64,000 nucleotides of DNA from positions 186,001 to 250,000 of the forward strand of contig CP036434.1 of assembly GCA_007751475.1 (NCBI GenBank). The letters are read 5' to 3'. This DNA is from Saltatorellus ferox. Its GTDB lineage: Bacteria > Planctomycetota > UBA1135 > GCA-002686595. Positions 16,985 to 26,244 of the stretch are shown here, piece by piece. Below the pieces are notes generated by a model that was not told the origin of the DNA, made no database searches, and was given only the letters and a program-made list of their open reading frames with translations. Numbering within the stretch: position 1 is the stretch's first letter; every line of letters begins with the position of its first letter. Position numbers and translations under genes: made by a program.

Positions 16985-18475
16985 ATGGACGGCGCAAGAC
17001 GACAAGGTGAGGTACCTCACGCGGGCGAGTGGAAGTGGCGCATGGGGTGGAGCCTCCTCTGGCTTGCAGGAGTCGCGTCCTGCGTTCAAACGTCGGGGCG
17101 TGGGAACGAAGAAGGAGGACGCTTCGCGCGGCCCGTGCCGCCCCCGAGCGCGAGGATCCCGATGCCGGGGTTCGAAGCTGGGAAGGCCGCGCCGCGTCCT
17201 TCCGGACGGCCCAGGTCGCGGCCCGGCACGGTCGCGCCCCGGTTCACTCCGGCCTCGAAGACTCCCGACGGCGTGCCCGTGGCGGGGCTGGAGGTGAGGG
17301 AGCGGAGGGTCGCCGGTAGCGAGCTCTGCTTCGTCTCCGAAGCCCGCGTGGCCCAGCGAGCGCCGGTGGCCGTCGGCACTTCGCGCGGACAGCCCGTTCG
17401 CATTTTTGGCGAGGAGACCGGTGCAGTTCTCGCCGAGTACGAAATCCCCGCCGACGAACAGGATGTGATCTCCCTCGACATCGACGACGCGGGCGAGCGC
17501 GTGGCGATGCTCGACTACGGGTATCGGGTCTGGCTCTGGGACTGGAAGACGGGTGGTGCGCCGGAACTCGTGGGAGCGCTTCCTGGATGGGAGCCCGTCG
17601 AGGATCCCGGGCTGGCGATGGCGACCATTCGCTTCGGTCCCGGCTCCGAGCGGATCGTCGTCGGCCAAGCTCTCAGCGGCGCGGCACTCCTCGGCCGGGC
17701 CGGTCAATTGATCCGGCGCGTGGGAACGGGGATCGACCTTTCCGGTGAGGCGCCGCCGGCGGAGCTGCCCGGCTTCGTCGTGGATGTTCGGCAGACCTCC
17801 TGGAGCGAGGACGGATCGCGGGTTCTCTTCCTCGTCGATGGGTGGCCGCGGCTTCTGGATGCGAGCACCGGCGACGAGATTCCGGTCCTCATGGAGACCC
17901 ACCTCTCGCTCGTCGAACAGATCGCGCTCTCCCCCGACGGCCAGTGGATGGCGACCTCGCACCTGGGGAACGAGGTCGCGCTGACTCACCTCTCCGACGG
18001 TCTCACGGCGTGGCTGCGCGTCTTCGATGTGCCGAAGCCGGATTGGCCCGTGGCCGGCTCACCGGAACTCACCGAGCGTGAGCGTCGCCGCGGGATCCAC
18101 GGGCTCGAGTTCTCGGCGGACGGTCGCTTGGTGGCTGTCGCGCTCGACGGACCTTCCCGGCTGGCGCTACTCGACCTGTCGACCGGGCGCGTCCTCGGCT
18201 ACAGCGGACCGGAACCGCCACGCGATCAGGATATTTGCGAGGTCGAGCGCTTCGGGACGAGCGGCTTCCTGCTCACGCCGCTGCCGTGCGGTTTCGTCCA
18301 CCGCGTGCGGATGGCCGAGAACGGTCGCAGGGTGCTCCACGACATCGAGGGCCTTTCGACGCCGCCCGACGTGGGATGGGGCGGTCGCCTGTTCTTCGCG
18401 GGCGAGAACGAGTACCAGCTGAACAGCCCCGAGGAATGGACGACTCTTTGGTCGGTGCCCATCCAGGACTGGTAA
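16985..18475 (+). CDS. lipoprotein with WD40-like beta-propeller repeats
   Basis: A protein of about 496 residues with a lipoprotein signal WSLLWLAGVASC, then a Pro/Arg-rich linker, then propeller-type blades with recurrent DIDDAGERVAMLDYGYRVWLWDW, SEDGSRVLFLVDG, SPDGQWMATSH and SADGRLVAVALDG motifs, the S-P-D-G turns of PD40/WD40 blades. The C-terminus lacks any enzymatic domain. Start is uncertain: ATGs at 16961, 16976, 16985 and 17042 are in frame; 16985 keeps basic residues before the hydrophobic stretch. Function unknown; the domain usually binds other proteins. Confidence 0.7.
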   Translation: MDGARRQGEVPHAGEWKWRMGWSLLWLAGVASCVQTSGRGNEEGGRFARPVPPPSARIPMPGFEAGKAAPRPSGRPRSRPGTVAPRFTPASKTPDGVPVAGLEVRERRVAGSELCFVSEARVAQRAPVAVGTSRGQPVRIFGEETGAVLAEYEIPADEQDVISLDIDDAGERVAMLDYGYRVWLWDWKTGGAPELVGALPGWEPVEDPGLAMATIRFGPGSERIVVGQALSGAALLGRAGQLIRRVGTGIDLSGEAPPAELPGFVVDVRQTSWSEDGSRVLFLVDGWPRLLDASTGDEIPVLMETHLSLVEQIALSPDGQWMATSHLGNEVALTHLSDGLTAWLRVFDVPKPDWPVAGSPELTERERRRGIHGLEFSADGRLVAVALDGPSRLALLDLSTGRVLGYSGPEPPRDQDICEVERFGTSGFLLTPLPCGFVHRVRMAENGRRVLHDIEGLSTPPDVGWGGRLFFAGENEYQLNSPEEWTTLWSVPIQDW

Positions 18476-18541
18476 ATCTTGGCTAGGATGTGGCCCCATC
18501 GTGCGCCGCGGGGACCACGGGTCTCGGCCGAGCGCAGGTGA

Positions 18542-18623
18542 GGGGGCGTGGCGAAATTGGTAGACGCATCGGACTTAAAATCCGAAGGCCTTGGCCATCC
18601 GGGTTCGAGTCCCGGCGCCCCTA
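18542..18623 (+). tRNA. tRNA-Leu (UAA)
   Basis: Class II tRNA of 82 nt: acceptor arm GGGGGCG with CGCCCCT (terminal G-U pair), D-arm GCGAAATTGGTAGACGC, anticodon stem TCGGA/TCCGA with loop CTTAAAA (anticodon TAA), a variable arm AGGCCTTGGCCAT of the type seen in leucine tRNAs, T-arm CCGGG TTCGAGT CCCGG, discriminator A. CCA is not encoded. Confidence 0.96.
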
Positions 18624-18804
18624 TTACCCCCCTGGTTCCTCCCCTGGCCAGCCTCCGCCCATGGCGCGAGCCCGCAGACCCTGCCAATTCCGTTAGGGCA
18701 ATCGAGTGGGGGAGTTGGCTATCCTCTTACGTTCAAGAAACGAGTCGCAGGGCGGCTCATTCTCCGAGGGTCGTCCCCGCCCTTCTGATTCCCCACTCCA
18801 TTCC

Positions 18805-19257
18805 ATGTCCAACTCGATCCTCCGCGCGCTGCCCGCGCTTCTTCTCTCCCTCCTCGCCGGCTTCTCCTTCACCGGCTGCGCCTCGACGGGCGCCCTCTCG
18901 GGGCCCCTCGCCAACGCTCTCGGCGAGATCACCGGCTTCTCCACGAACATCGCCGACTGGCAGTCGAAGCTCGGCGGCATGGTCGACGGCACCGCCCTCG
19001 GTCAGCTCAAGGAGTACGCCGACAAGGCCACCAACCTGGGCGACACCGTGAAGGGCATGGCAGCCACCGCCACGAAGGCCATGCAGAACCCGCTCGAGGC
19101 CATCGGCTCGAAGCTCAGCGATATGGGCGGCATCAACGTCGATCAGCTGAAGTCGCTGGCGCCTTCCGCCCAGATGGACGCCATCAAGGGCTTCACCGGA
19201 TCGGCCGAGAACGTCGGTGCGATGGCCCAGGACTTCCTCAAGCAGTTCGGCAACTGA
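18805..19257 (+). CDS. small lipoprotein, function unknown
   Basis: A 150-residue protein with a lipoprotein signal (LLLSLLAGFSFTGC, lipobox FTGC, residues 21-24). The mature part is Ala/Gly/Lys/Met-rich and helical (IADWQSKLGGMVDGTALGQL, DTVKGMAATATKAMQNP), suggesting an elongated helical bundle or coiled coil on a membrane, reminiscent of major outer-membrane lipoproteins but without heptad proof. The ATG at 18805 directly precedes the signal. It is followed by an unusually strong terminator. No family recognised. Confidence 0.72.
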   Translation: MSNSILRALPALLLSLLAGFSFTGCASTGALSGPLANALGEITGFSTNIADWQSKLGGMVDGTALGQLKEYADKATNLGDTVKGMAATATKAMQNPLEAIGSKLSDMGGINVDQLKSLAPSAQMDAIKGFTGSAENVGAMAQDFLKQFGN

Positions 19258-19274
19258 TCCCCGGAAGCCCCACG

Positions 19275-19330
19275 AAGAAGGGCCCGGCGCAGATCACTCA
19301 ACGAGGAGTGATCTGCGCCGGGCCCTTCTT
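19275..19330. terminator. perfect 24-bp stem bidirectional terminator
   Basis: A perfect inverted repeat: arms 19275-19298 and 19307-19330 (24 bp each) around an 8-base loop. The outer ends are AAGAAG and CTTCTT, giving a T-rich tail in either direction. It lies between two convergent genes, 18 bases after the lipoprotein stop and 14 bases after the DUF1080 gene end, so it should stop both transcripts. Confidence 0.92.
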
Positions 19331-19344
19331 GGTTCCTGGAGGGA

Positions 19345-20226
19345 CTACTCCGCGTCTTTCTCGACGACGTGGATCTCGATGCTCTTGAAGTCGATCGGAT
19401 GGCTCTCTGCCTGGATCGAGATCGTGCCTGACGAGAGCTGAATCTCTGCGCCGCCCTCGATGAGCTTCTTGGCGTACGGGTCGCGCGGATCGAGCTGGGG
19501 CCGCTGGTACTCCATGACCTTCTCGCCGTTCACGTAGTGACGGATGACGCGATTGCCGCGCACCTGCACCTCGAAGGTGACCCAGTCCTCGCCGTAACTC
19601 GTCGGCCCTCCGGATTGGATGCAGTGGTCGAGCTTGACCTCGCCCCCTATCTCCACGTTGGTCGACGGCGTGCAGAGGTTCGCGTTGGAACGTTCGCCGC
19701 CGCCCGTATTCTGCCCGAGGAGCTGAGCTTCGATGGACGCAGGGAAGTCCTGGTCCACGTCCATGCTCTCCGGTGTCTGCCCGTGCAGCATGACGCCGTT
19801 GTTGCGGAAGGCCCAGCCCGGTCCGCCCTTGACCTGGCCCTCGCGGAAACGATAGACGACGCGCAGGTCATAGGACGAGAACGGCTCCTTGAAGAACAGG
19901 TGCCCGAACTTGGCGCCGAAGTCCCCGTAGCCGTCGTAGACCACCCGGAGGAGGCCGTCCTCGACGCGGAACGTGTCGAGGTAGTTCTCACCGGCCTTCT
20001 GACCCGCGAACTTCGGCGTCCAGCCCTCCAGGTCCTTTCCGTTGAAGAGCGCGACCCACTCCGCCTCGTCGGCTTCGATCGGCGCCGCGGCCGGCGCTCC
20101 TTCCTGATCGGCGAGCGACGTGGTCGGGCGAACGCCGAGGGCGAACGACAGGATCGCCGTCCCCGCGAGGAGAGTGATCTGAGCTTCCGGACGGGCCATC
20201 AGGCGGCCGAGGAGGAGTTGGGTCAT
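19345..20226 (-). CDS. DUF1080 (3-keto-disaccharide hydrolase-like) secreted protein
   Basis: A 293-residue protein with an N-terminal hydrophobic segment (ITLLAGTAILSFALGV) that is a signal peptide or anchor. The mature part is the DUF1080 jelly-roll: WVALFNGKDLEGWTPKF at the start, SSYDLRVVYRF, NNGVMLHGQTPES, SIEAQLLGQNTGGG, and HYVNGEKVMEYQRP. This large family, now called 3-keto-disaccharide hydrolase for some members, is greatly expanded in Planctomycetota and acts on extracytoplasmic glycans. Substrate here is not known. Downstream of the 1100-residue secreted protein gene on the same strand, 16 bases apart. Confidence 0.88.
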   Translation of the reverse strand: MTQLLLGRLMARPEAQITLLAGTAILSFALGVRPTTSLADQEGAPAAAPIEADEAEWVALFNGKDLEGWTPKFAGQKAGENYLDTFRVEDGLLRVVYDGYGDFGAKFGHLFFKEPFSSYDLRVVYRFREGQVKGGPGWAFRNNGVMLHGQTPESMDVDQDFPASIEAQLLGQNTGGGERSNANLCTPSTNVEIGGEVKLDHCIQSGGPTSYGEDWVTFEVQVRGNRVIRHYVNGEKVMEYQRPQLDPRDPYAKKLIEGGAEIQLSSGTISIQAESHPIDFKSIEIHVVEKDAE

Positions 20227-20242
20227 CGAGTCAAGGGTATGG

Positions 20243-23200
20243 CTATTCGCAGAAGGTCACGGCCACGGCATCACTGAAGTTCTGACCGGACCCGCCCGGG
20301 ACGACGTCGCGGTAGAAGTACTGGAAGTTCCAGGTGCTGCCAGCCGTGATCATCGCCGCAGGCGTCTGTGGCATCGTGACGTCGACGTTGTAGAAGGACC
20401 CGCCGAAGATATCCGACTGGGTCACGCCGAGGCGGAAGAGGTCACCACCCACGCAGCGAACGCCGTCACCGGTGGGCGCGTTCGCCTGGGCATCCCCATA
20501 GAAGAACACGCCGAAGACCCCGGACGCTGCGCCCTGGGTGATGAGCGTGAGCGAGTTGTCGGAGAGGTTGGAGGAGCCCGTCGCCAGGATCGTCGCCCCG
20601 CTTCCGACGGAGTTCGGGCTCGTGACGCAGTAGTTCTCGAAGCCGCCGTTGCAGCTCGTGAAGCTCGCGACGCGCGTGCGCCAGCCGCTTTCGCGGTACT
20701 CGTGGTGGCCCCAGAAGCGCCCGGCTTCCGCGGGATCGTCGTTCGTGGCGCTGTAGTCACCCCAGCGCCCGGAGGTCTCCGGGCTCGTGCTGGTGATGAT
20801 GGTCTCGATCGGCGCGGTGACTCCCGCGGGGTCCAGTGGACTCCGGGTCGTACGCGCCATCGAGATCGGGGTCGAACTCGACGACATAGCGAACGTCATC
20901 GCCATCGCGCCCGCGTCGTTCACCCAGAGGCTGCCGAAGTACGTCGAGACTCCGGGGCCGCCATCGATGTCCCCGGACTGAAGAACGCTCGGCGACTGGC
21001 CGGACTGCGGCCAGCCCGCCATGTCGATCTCGTACCAGCGCTGGCGGGCCGGGCTTCCCTGGTGATGCGTGGCCCAGAGCTTGCCGTTGCGAAGGACCGC
21101 GCTCCAGAAGCGGGCTTCGAAGAGGTTCGGCCGGCTGCTCGTCCCCATCTGTGGCGGGTCGGCTGGCTGACCGTACGTGGGCACGGCCAAGTCGACGAAC
21201 TGCACCGACGGAGTTCCCAGCGGGTCGTCCACTGCGTAGATTCGGATCGAACTCGAGGACGACGTCTCCGGCGCGAAGACGAAGTAGGCCGAATTCGCGT
21301 TCCCGTCGTAGTTCACCGGCGCGCCCATGGAGTGGTTGCCCGTGATCGTGGTGTTCGTCGTCACAGGCGTGCCGCCGTTCAGCACCGACGCCTTGTCGAC
21401 GATGTAGATGAAGTACCGTGTCGGGCTGAAGAAATCCGCCGTCAGGTAGATCCCCTGGCTGTCGACAGAGAGGTTCACCGAGTCGATGTTGGCCCCGATG
21501 ATCGGGGTCACGTCGAGGCGGTACTTGAACCAATTGCCCGTCGGGTCGCCGTCGTCGGAGATGGCGAGGAGGTAGTAGGAGTTGCTGCCTTCGCGCTCCG
21601 CCGCGATGGCCACGAAGCGGTTGGTGAACGGATCCCACACGACCTCGGGATCGAAGACGAAGCTCGTGGCGCCGACGCTGCCCCAGAAGCCGCCGCCGCC
21701 TTCGATCTGGTCGTTGAAGAGCAGCGTCCCCTGCTTGTCGTAGAAGCGAATCCCGCCGTTCACGATCACGACGAGGTGATCCATGCCGACCGCCATCTCA
21801 GGGTCGGGGGGCGTCCAGCCCGTCGAGGCGAAGCCGAGGAAGTCGATGTCCGAGCCCACGCTCCGGCGCACGCCCTCGTGGAGATCGTCGGTGGCGATGT
21901 CCCTCGGGTCGAAGGTCGGTGGTTCATGGGGAGCGGCCGCGTCGTCAGTGCCCGGGGAAGCATCCGCAGAAGCCGCCGCTGGGAGCGGGATCAGCGCCTC
22001 GGCGTGAACCGTCTCAGGGACGCGCCGTGGCGTGGGGCTGTGCTCCGGCGTCGTTCCGGCATCGGCCAGGATCCGCGCGCCTTCCCCATCACGCTCCAGC
22101 GCCACGAACGAAAGGTGGGCGCCGCTGCTGTCGCCGAGCTCGGCATCGCCGTGCCATCCCGCCACGATTCGCCCGTCGGCGAGGAACGCCGCTCGCTGGC
22201 TGGCGCCGCCGACGGCGAGGGCTTGCTTGCCTTCCTGGACACCGCTGGCCCGCTGCGGAGCCAAAACGGTCCTCAGCGTCTCGTCGTCCTGGGGTTCGCC
22301 CACGCAGGTGACCTCGCAGAAGAGACGCGGCGTACCGCCCTCGCTCGCGAGGTAGCGGCTCCAGATGACGGCCGTCTCCGGCCCGCTGGCCGCGATCGCG
22401 AGACCGCTCGTGTAGCCTTCACCGGGAGCGTCGATCAAATGGATCGGACCCACGTCGATCCCCGCGAGAGGGGCGTCGGCGCCGCCGCTGCCCCTGGGCT
22501 GCGCGAACCATCTCGCGGTGCCCGCGGTCGCGAGGCTTCGCCAGTGAATCGCGTATTCGCCGCTGACGTTGCCGCTCTCGGTTTCGAGCCACGCGATCGC
22601 CGCCCGGCCCTCCGTGGTGCTGAGGCTCGGCTCGACCGGGAGGCCGCCTTCGTGCCCCTCGTCGATACGGATGGCGGAACTCACGAGTCCCTGGCCGTTG
22701 ACCGCGACGAGGCGGATCCCCGAGGGCCGGCCAGCGGCGTCATACGTCGAGAGGGCCACCAGCGCGCCCCCGTGGAGGCGAGCGGTCGCTGGCGTTCGCG
22801 CTCCGAGAGCCTCGCCCACGTCGAGCGTCATGCGCTCGCCGCTCGGCTTGCCGGTCGGATCCAGAAAGCGCGCGTAGGCGACGCGCCGTCCGCGGAACTT
22901 GCCCTGGTCGTCGTTCACGGCGGGTCCGGTCCACACGCAGAGAGCTCGACCCTCTTCGAGGGCCACGATCGAGGGCTCCGACTGATCGCCTTCGAACATA
23001 TCGTCGACGCGAAGCTCGTGGCACGCGGCGTCCAGTGTGCTGGAGAATCGACGGGCGTAGACGCCGTCTCCATCACCGTCCTGGCCGCGCGAGACCCAGG
23101 TGAACCAGGCGGCGCCGCTGGGATCGAGGCTGAGGCTCGGATCGACCTGCATGCCCGCGGTCGTCTCGTTGACGGCGACCTCCTCGGAGAGAAGCGCCCC

Positions 23201-23545
23201 CTTCGAGTTCACCCTGCGCGCGCGGACCCCGTAGGTGCCGGCTTCCTGTCTGCGGCTGTGCCAGACCGCCATGAGGGAGCCGTCCGGGGCCACCACCACC
23301 GAAACATTGTCCTGGCTGCTCTCCGTGAAGGCGTTGAGCTGGAGATCCCGGCAGGTGGCCTCGCTCGACGCTGTAGCAGGCAACGAAAGACTGGTCGCTA
23401 GAGCGTGGGCCGCCGCGAGTTCCAGCTGGCCTTCCACCAGGCTCTGGAGCAGCCCCGGCATCGAGGGAAGCGGGTCCGAGACCTGCCGTGGGACGAGTGA
23501 GGCGGCGGGGAGCGCGAGGCTGACGAGCACGGACGAGAAGAGCAT
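20243..23545 (-). CDS. giant secreted protein with propeller-like blades and shared C-terminal domain
   Basis: An 1100-residue exported protein. Signal peptide LFSSVLVSLALPAASLV at the N-terminus. Residues about 60-500 contain repeated blocks of the type VVVAPDGSLMAVWHSR, SLDPSGAAWFTWVSRG and IVALEEGRALCVWTG, typical propeller blades. Residues about 560-960 form a second unit (VWDPFTNRFVAIAAERE, IYLTADFFSP, LWVNDAGAMAMTFAMS). The last 130 residues (971-1100) are the domain shared with the proteins at 36116 and 49608: it opens NYCVTSPNSVG and ends STWNFQYFYRD...NFSDAVAVTFCE. No enzymatic motif. Likely a cell-surface or secreted binding protein. Confidence 0.82.
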   Translation of the reverse strand: MLFSSVLVSLALPAASLVPRQVSDPLPSMPGLLQSLVEGQLELAAAHALATSLSLPATASSEATCRDLQLNAFTESSQDNVSVVVAPDGSLMAVWHSRRQEAGTYGVRARRVNSKGALLSEEVAVNETTAGMQVDPSLSLDPSGAAWFTWVSRGQDGDGDGVYARRFSSTLDAACHELRVDDMFEGDQSEPSIVALEEGRALCVWTGPAVNDDQGKFRGRRVAYARFLDPTGKPSGERMTLDVGEALGARTPATARLHGGALVALSTYDAAGRPSGIRLVAVNGQGLVSSAIRIDEGHEGGLPVEPSLSTTEGRAAIAWLETESGNVSGEYAIHWRSLATAGTARWFAQPRGSGGADAPLAGIDVGPIHLIDAPGEGYTSGLAIAASGPETAVIWSRYLASEGGTPRLFCEVTCVGEPQDDETLRTVLAPQRASGVQEGKQALAVGGASQRAAFLADGRIVAGWHGDAELGDSSGAHLSFVALERDGEGARILADAGTTPEHSPTPRRVPETVHAEALIPLPAAASADASPGTDDAAAPHEPPTFDPRDIATDDLHEGVRRSVGSDIDFLGFASTGWTPPDPEMAVGMDHLVVIVNGGIRFYDKQGTLLFNDQIEGGGGFWGSVGATSFVFDPEVVWDPFTNRFVAIAAEREGSNSYYLLAISDDGDPTGNWFKYRLDVTPIIGANIDSVNLSVDSQGIYLTADFFSPTRYFIYIVDKASVLNGGTPVTTNTTITGNHSMGAPVNYDGNANSAYFVFAPETSSSSSIRIYAVDDPLGTPSVQFVDLAVPTYGQPADPPQMGTSSRPNLFEARFWSAVLRNGKLWATHHQGSPARQRWYEIDMAGWPQSGQSPSVLQSGDIDGGPGVSTYFGSLWVNDAGAMAMTFAMSSSSTPISMARTTRSPLDPAGVTAPIETIITSTSPETSGRWGDYSATNDDPAEAGRFWGHHEYRESGWRTRVASFTSCNGGFENYCVTSPNSVGSGATILATGSSNLSDNSLTLITQGAASGVFGVFFYGDAQANAPTGDGVRCVGGDLFRLGVTQSDIFGGSFYNVDVTMPQTPAAMITAGSTWNFQYFYRDVVPGGSGQNFSDAVAVTFCE
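20246..20635 (-). other. shared C-terminal domain, copy 1
   Basis: Codes for the last 130 residues of the 1100-residue secreted protein. Compared with the copies at 37562-37972 and 49611-50018 it keeps the opening YC..., the N-S-x-G, and the closing WNFQxxxRD, GG and NF[ST] residues, but is more divergent in the middle and lacks the SQTQGF motif. Confidence 0.75.
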
Positions 23546-23662
23546 GAAATCGGGGGTAGAGGTCGGGCGGAACGGATCCGTTACCTCCGATCCTCTCCCG
23601 CGACTACGATTTCCGGTAGGCCCTTTTTGTGCTCCGCCCGGAGGCCTCTCCGACCGAGAGCC

Positions 23663-24973
23663 CTACGAGTCCGCCGCTGCCCCGTTGAGGAAAGCCAGCG
23701 TGAGCTGGCGCCCGACGAGCGGGTAGCTCATGGCGATCCGATAGACGCTGAACTCGTCCAGGTTCCATCCAAGCTTCTCGCCCACGTGCTCCAGGAGCAT
23801 CGTGTACCGCGGGAACTCCAGCATCCTCACGCGGTGGATCCCCGTGCCGAGGTGCTGCATGGGCTCGGGGCAGTCGCGCTGGTCGAGGTGGCGCGCCGGG
23901 TCGCAGGCCGCGGACGGCCCGAGCGAACTTGTGTTGTACGAGAGGACGCTCGGCGTCGAGCCTTCGAACACGTCGCGGTGCACGAAGAGGTCGAACACGG
24001 CGCGGCGAGTCGGCATCTCCGGCAGCATGAAGAAATAGGGCGGCCGGACGGTGCTCGGCTTGCGATGCACGGGCTCCGAGCGGTTCACCTCGGCGATGAC
24101 CAGATCGACCTTGGATCCGCGTCCAAAGCCAGTCGGGCCGAGGGAGTACTCGACCTGGTTGCCGAACTGTCGCGCGACGAGCGGCGCGGGGGGCGCGTTG
24201 CAGAAATCGTCGAGACGGACGGTATGGAGGCCATCCAGCGCCGGCTCGCCGTCGAGATTGAGGGGGACCCGCGGCGAGTTTTCGCCCGGCGCCAGGTCTA
24301 TGTCGGCGAGGCGCCGGGTCTCCAGTTTCACCGGCGCATCGGGGCGAATGCGGTCGATTCCGAGCAGGCACTTGACGCTCACGATGTCCAGGTTCTCCTT
24401 CTTCTTGCCGGGGAAGAGGAGCATGCTCGCCAGCTCGAACTCGCAGGCGACGCCCTCGAGTTCGTTGAGCGCCTTGAAGATCGTCTGGCGCCGTTGACCC
24501 TCGAACTCCCGCCGTTCCTCCGGCAGCCAGGCGCTGAGCATGGCGCGCAGGGAGCCGCGGTCGCCGGCTTCATCACGAATGAGATGGTCGAAGGCGGTGA
24601 CCTGGATCTCGGCCGCCTCGCAGTACTCGCCCGGCGTGCCGACTTCGGCGGCGGACTCGACCATCTTCCGAAGGGGATTGGGTCCCGGGAGAAGCTGGAG
24701 AACGGCGATGGGGTCGGGCTGCGACAGTGCCTTGAGCAGCCGGCTCGCCGTCACCGTCGTCATGCCGAGCGCGCGCCCCAGAGCCTGTGGACCGCTCGGT
24801 CGTCCGGGGACGTTGGCAACGAGGGCCGCCAGCGACTCGGCGAGTCCCGTTCCGAGGCGCTCCACCCTCGCGCGAAGTTCCGTGCCGGGCTCCTGTTCTC
24901 CCTGTCCCGGGATGCCGGGCTTCTTTCCGACACTGTCGGTCTTCGAGTGGATGGTTCTCGGTGGGGTCGGCAA
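23663..24973 (-). CDS. conserved hypothetical protein with N-terminal helix-turn-helix
   Basis: A 436-residue cytoplasmic protein. Residues about 58-83 (SGPQALGRALGMTTVTASRL) look like a winged helix-turn-helix, in the style of IclR/MarR regulators. The next ~350 residues have no recognised ligand-binding or catalytic domain; they include a conserved-looking AWLPEERREFEGQRRQTIF helix and a C-terminal HLGTGIHRVRMLEFPRYTML. I recall similar long HTH proteins in planctomycete genomes but cannot assign function. The gene stands between two secreted-protein genes and is transcribed from its own promoter region (about 140 bp upstream space). Confidence 0.65.
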   Translation of the reverse strand: MPTPPRTIHSKTDSVGKKPGIPGQGEQEPGTELRARVERLGTGLAESLAALVANVPGRPSGPQALGRALGMTTVTASRLLKALSQPDPIAVLQLLPGPNPLRKMVESAAEVGTPGEYCEAAEIQVTAFDHLIRDEAGDRGSLRAMLSAWLPEERREFEGQRRQTIFKALNELEGVACEFELASMLLFPGKKKENLDIVSVKCLLGIDRIRPDAPVKLETRRLADIDLAPGENSPRVPLNLDGEPALDGLHTVRLDDFCNAPPAPLVARQFGNQVEYSLGPTGFGRGSKVDLVIAEVNRSEPVHRKPSTVRPPYFFMLPEMPTRRAVFDLFVHRDVFEGSTPSVLSYNTSSLGPSAACDPARHLDQRDCPEPMQHLGTGIHRVRMLEFPRYTMLLEHVGEKLGWNLDEFSVYRIAMSYPLVGRQLTLAFLNGAAADS

Positions 24974-25113
24974 GGCGGTATCCGTCGTGGCGGGGAGAAG
25001 AGAGGGAGGAGTGAGTCTCTCAAATCATAAGTCCAGGATCCCTTCGATTGCGAGTGTAGGTTTCCTGGAAACTAACCCAGCGTAGTAGAGGGTCTCAAAT
25101 TCCCCACTCCGCG

Positions 25114-26244
25114 TCAGTCCTTCTTCTGGGCCTCGAGTCGGGCCACCAGCGCCAGGAAGGCTTCCGAGAGCAACTCGGTGAAGCCCACGCGTGCCTCCTC
25201 ACGGTTCAGGTGGTCGCCATTGGCGAACCACTCGAACGGGATCCGGTCGTCTTCCGAGAAATCGAGGAGCGGGACCGACTCGGACGCCAGGTACGCCTCG
25301 AGCGCACGTTCGTAGCGGGGCAGATCTACCTTGAGAGCCGTGGGGAAATGCGATCGGTCGTCCGGGAACTCGGCGTTCCGACGCGGTCGCATGCGCATCA
25401 GCACCAGCTGGATCCCGGCCTCTCTGCAGATCCTCACCATCTCTGGCAGGAACGACTCCGGCAGCTCCGATTCGAAGTCGAAGTAGTTGCCCATCGCGAG
25501 CTTCGCCGCGCGCCGCTGCTTCTTGGTCAGCTTCGAAGGCTGCTTGCGATCGTCGGCGAACACGACGTCGACTGCCGCGCGCATTTCGTCGGGCGAGTGG
25601 CCCAGCAGAAATCCCGTGGCGTCTGCTTTCACGAAGCCCTCCACGCGCTCCACGATCTCGCTCTTTCGCTGGGCCGGAGCCCAGTAGCGGCGCAGCGTGT
25701 ACTCCAGCGGCCCGAGGTCCGACAGGTAGGCGAGGCGATCGAGCAGCGGCTCGGGGCCGTCGACGTAGCGATCGACGATCTGCTTGTAGCCTCCGTCCGC
25801 GCGATATTCCGGCACGGTCAGGTACGTGTCGCGGAACCCGAGGATGCAGTACTTCGGCGGGGGATTCGCGGCTGCGATTCGATTCTTGATCACGAGGTAC
25901 CAGGTCGCCGACATCGAGCCCGCGACCGTTAGATCGAGCGCCTCCATGCCGATCTGTTTCTCGAACGCGGCCTCGTCGAAGGCGCAGGCAACGATGGAGC
26001 TGCCGACGACGACGACCTCGGGCTTTTGCTCCGCCAGAAGGATCTCGAACGGGGTGTCCGTCCGTCCCTTCCGATCGGTGCGATAGGGCAGTGCGTCGTC
26101 GTGGGTGATGAGTTCCTTGCGCGGCGGCCCCGCGGCGAACGTGGCGCCTGCGACGACGATCACGGCTCCCGCGAGGCCGGCGAGGACGCGAGCCGTCGCG
26201 GAGCCGGCGGGCTCGCTGATCCGGTGATTCGTTGGGTCCGTCAT
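25114..26244 (-). CDS. SGNH-hydrolase-like membrane-anchored protein, partner of MBOAT
   Basis: A 376-residue protein with one N-terminal membrane segment (VLAGLAGAVIVVAGATFAAG) and a periplasmic domain. VVVVGSSIVACAFD is a block-I-like SGNH motif, and NGDHLNREEA near the C-terminus is the block-V D-x-x-H analogue. Such proteins (AlgJ/AlgX, DltD-like) accept acyl groups from an MBOAT protein and pass them to an exopolymer. The MBOAT gene lies immediately upstream, with a 1-base stop/start overlap (TGATG), which supports this. The target polymer is unknown; no alginate or teichoic-acid genes are nearby. Confidence 0.75.
   Translation of the reverse strand: MTDPTNHRISEPAGSATARVLAGLAGAVIVVAGATFAAGPPRKELITHDDALPYRTDRKGRTDTPFEILLAEQKPEVVVVGSSIVACAFDEAAFEKQIGMEALDLTVAGSMSATWYLVIKNRIAAANPPPKYCILGFRDTYLTVPEYRADGGYKQIVDRYVDGPEPLLDRLAYLSDLGPLEYTLRRYWAPAQRKSEIVERVEGFVKADATGFLLGHSPDEMRAAVDVVFADDRKQPSKLTKKQRRAAKLAMGNYFDFESELPESFLPEMVRICREAGIQLVLMRMRPRRNAEFPDDRSHFPTALKVDLPRYERALEAYLASESVPLLDFSEDDRIPFEWFANGDHLNREEARVGFTELLSEAFLALVARLEAQKKD

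Noticed and set aside
20702..23401. A plus-strand open frame of about 900 codons
   Set aside because: It is antisense to the 1100-residue secreted protein, is rich in Arg/His/Val as expected for a shadow of GC-rich coding DNA, and shows no domain, while the minus-strand frame has a signal peptide and clear motifs.
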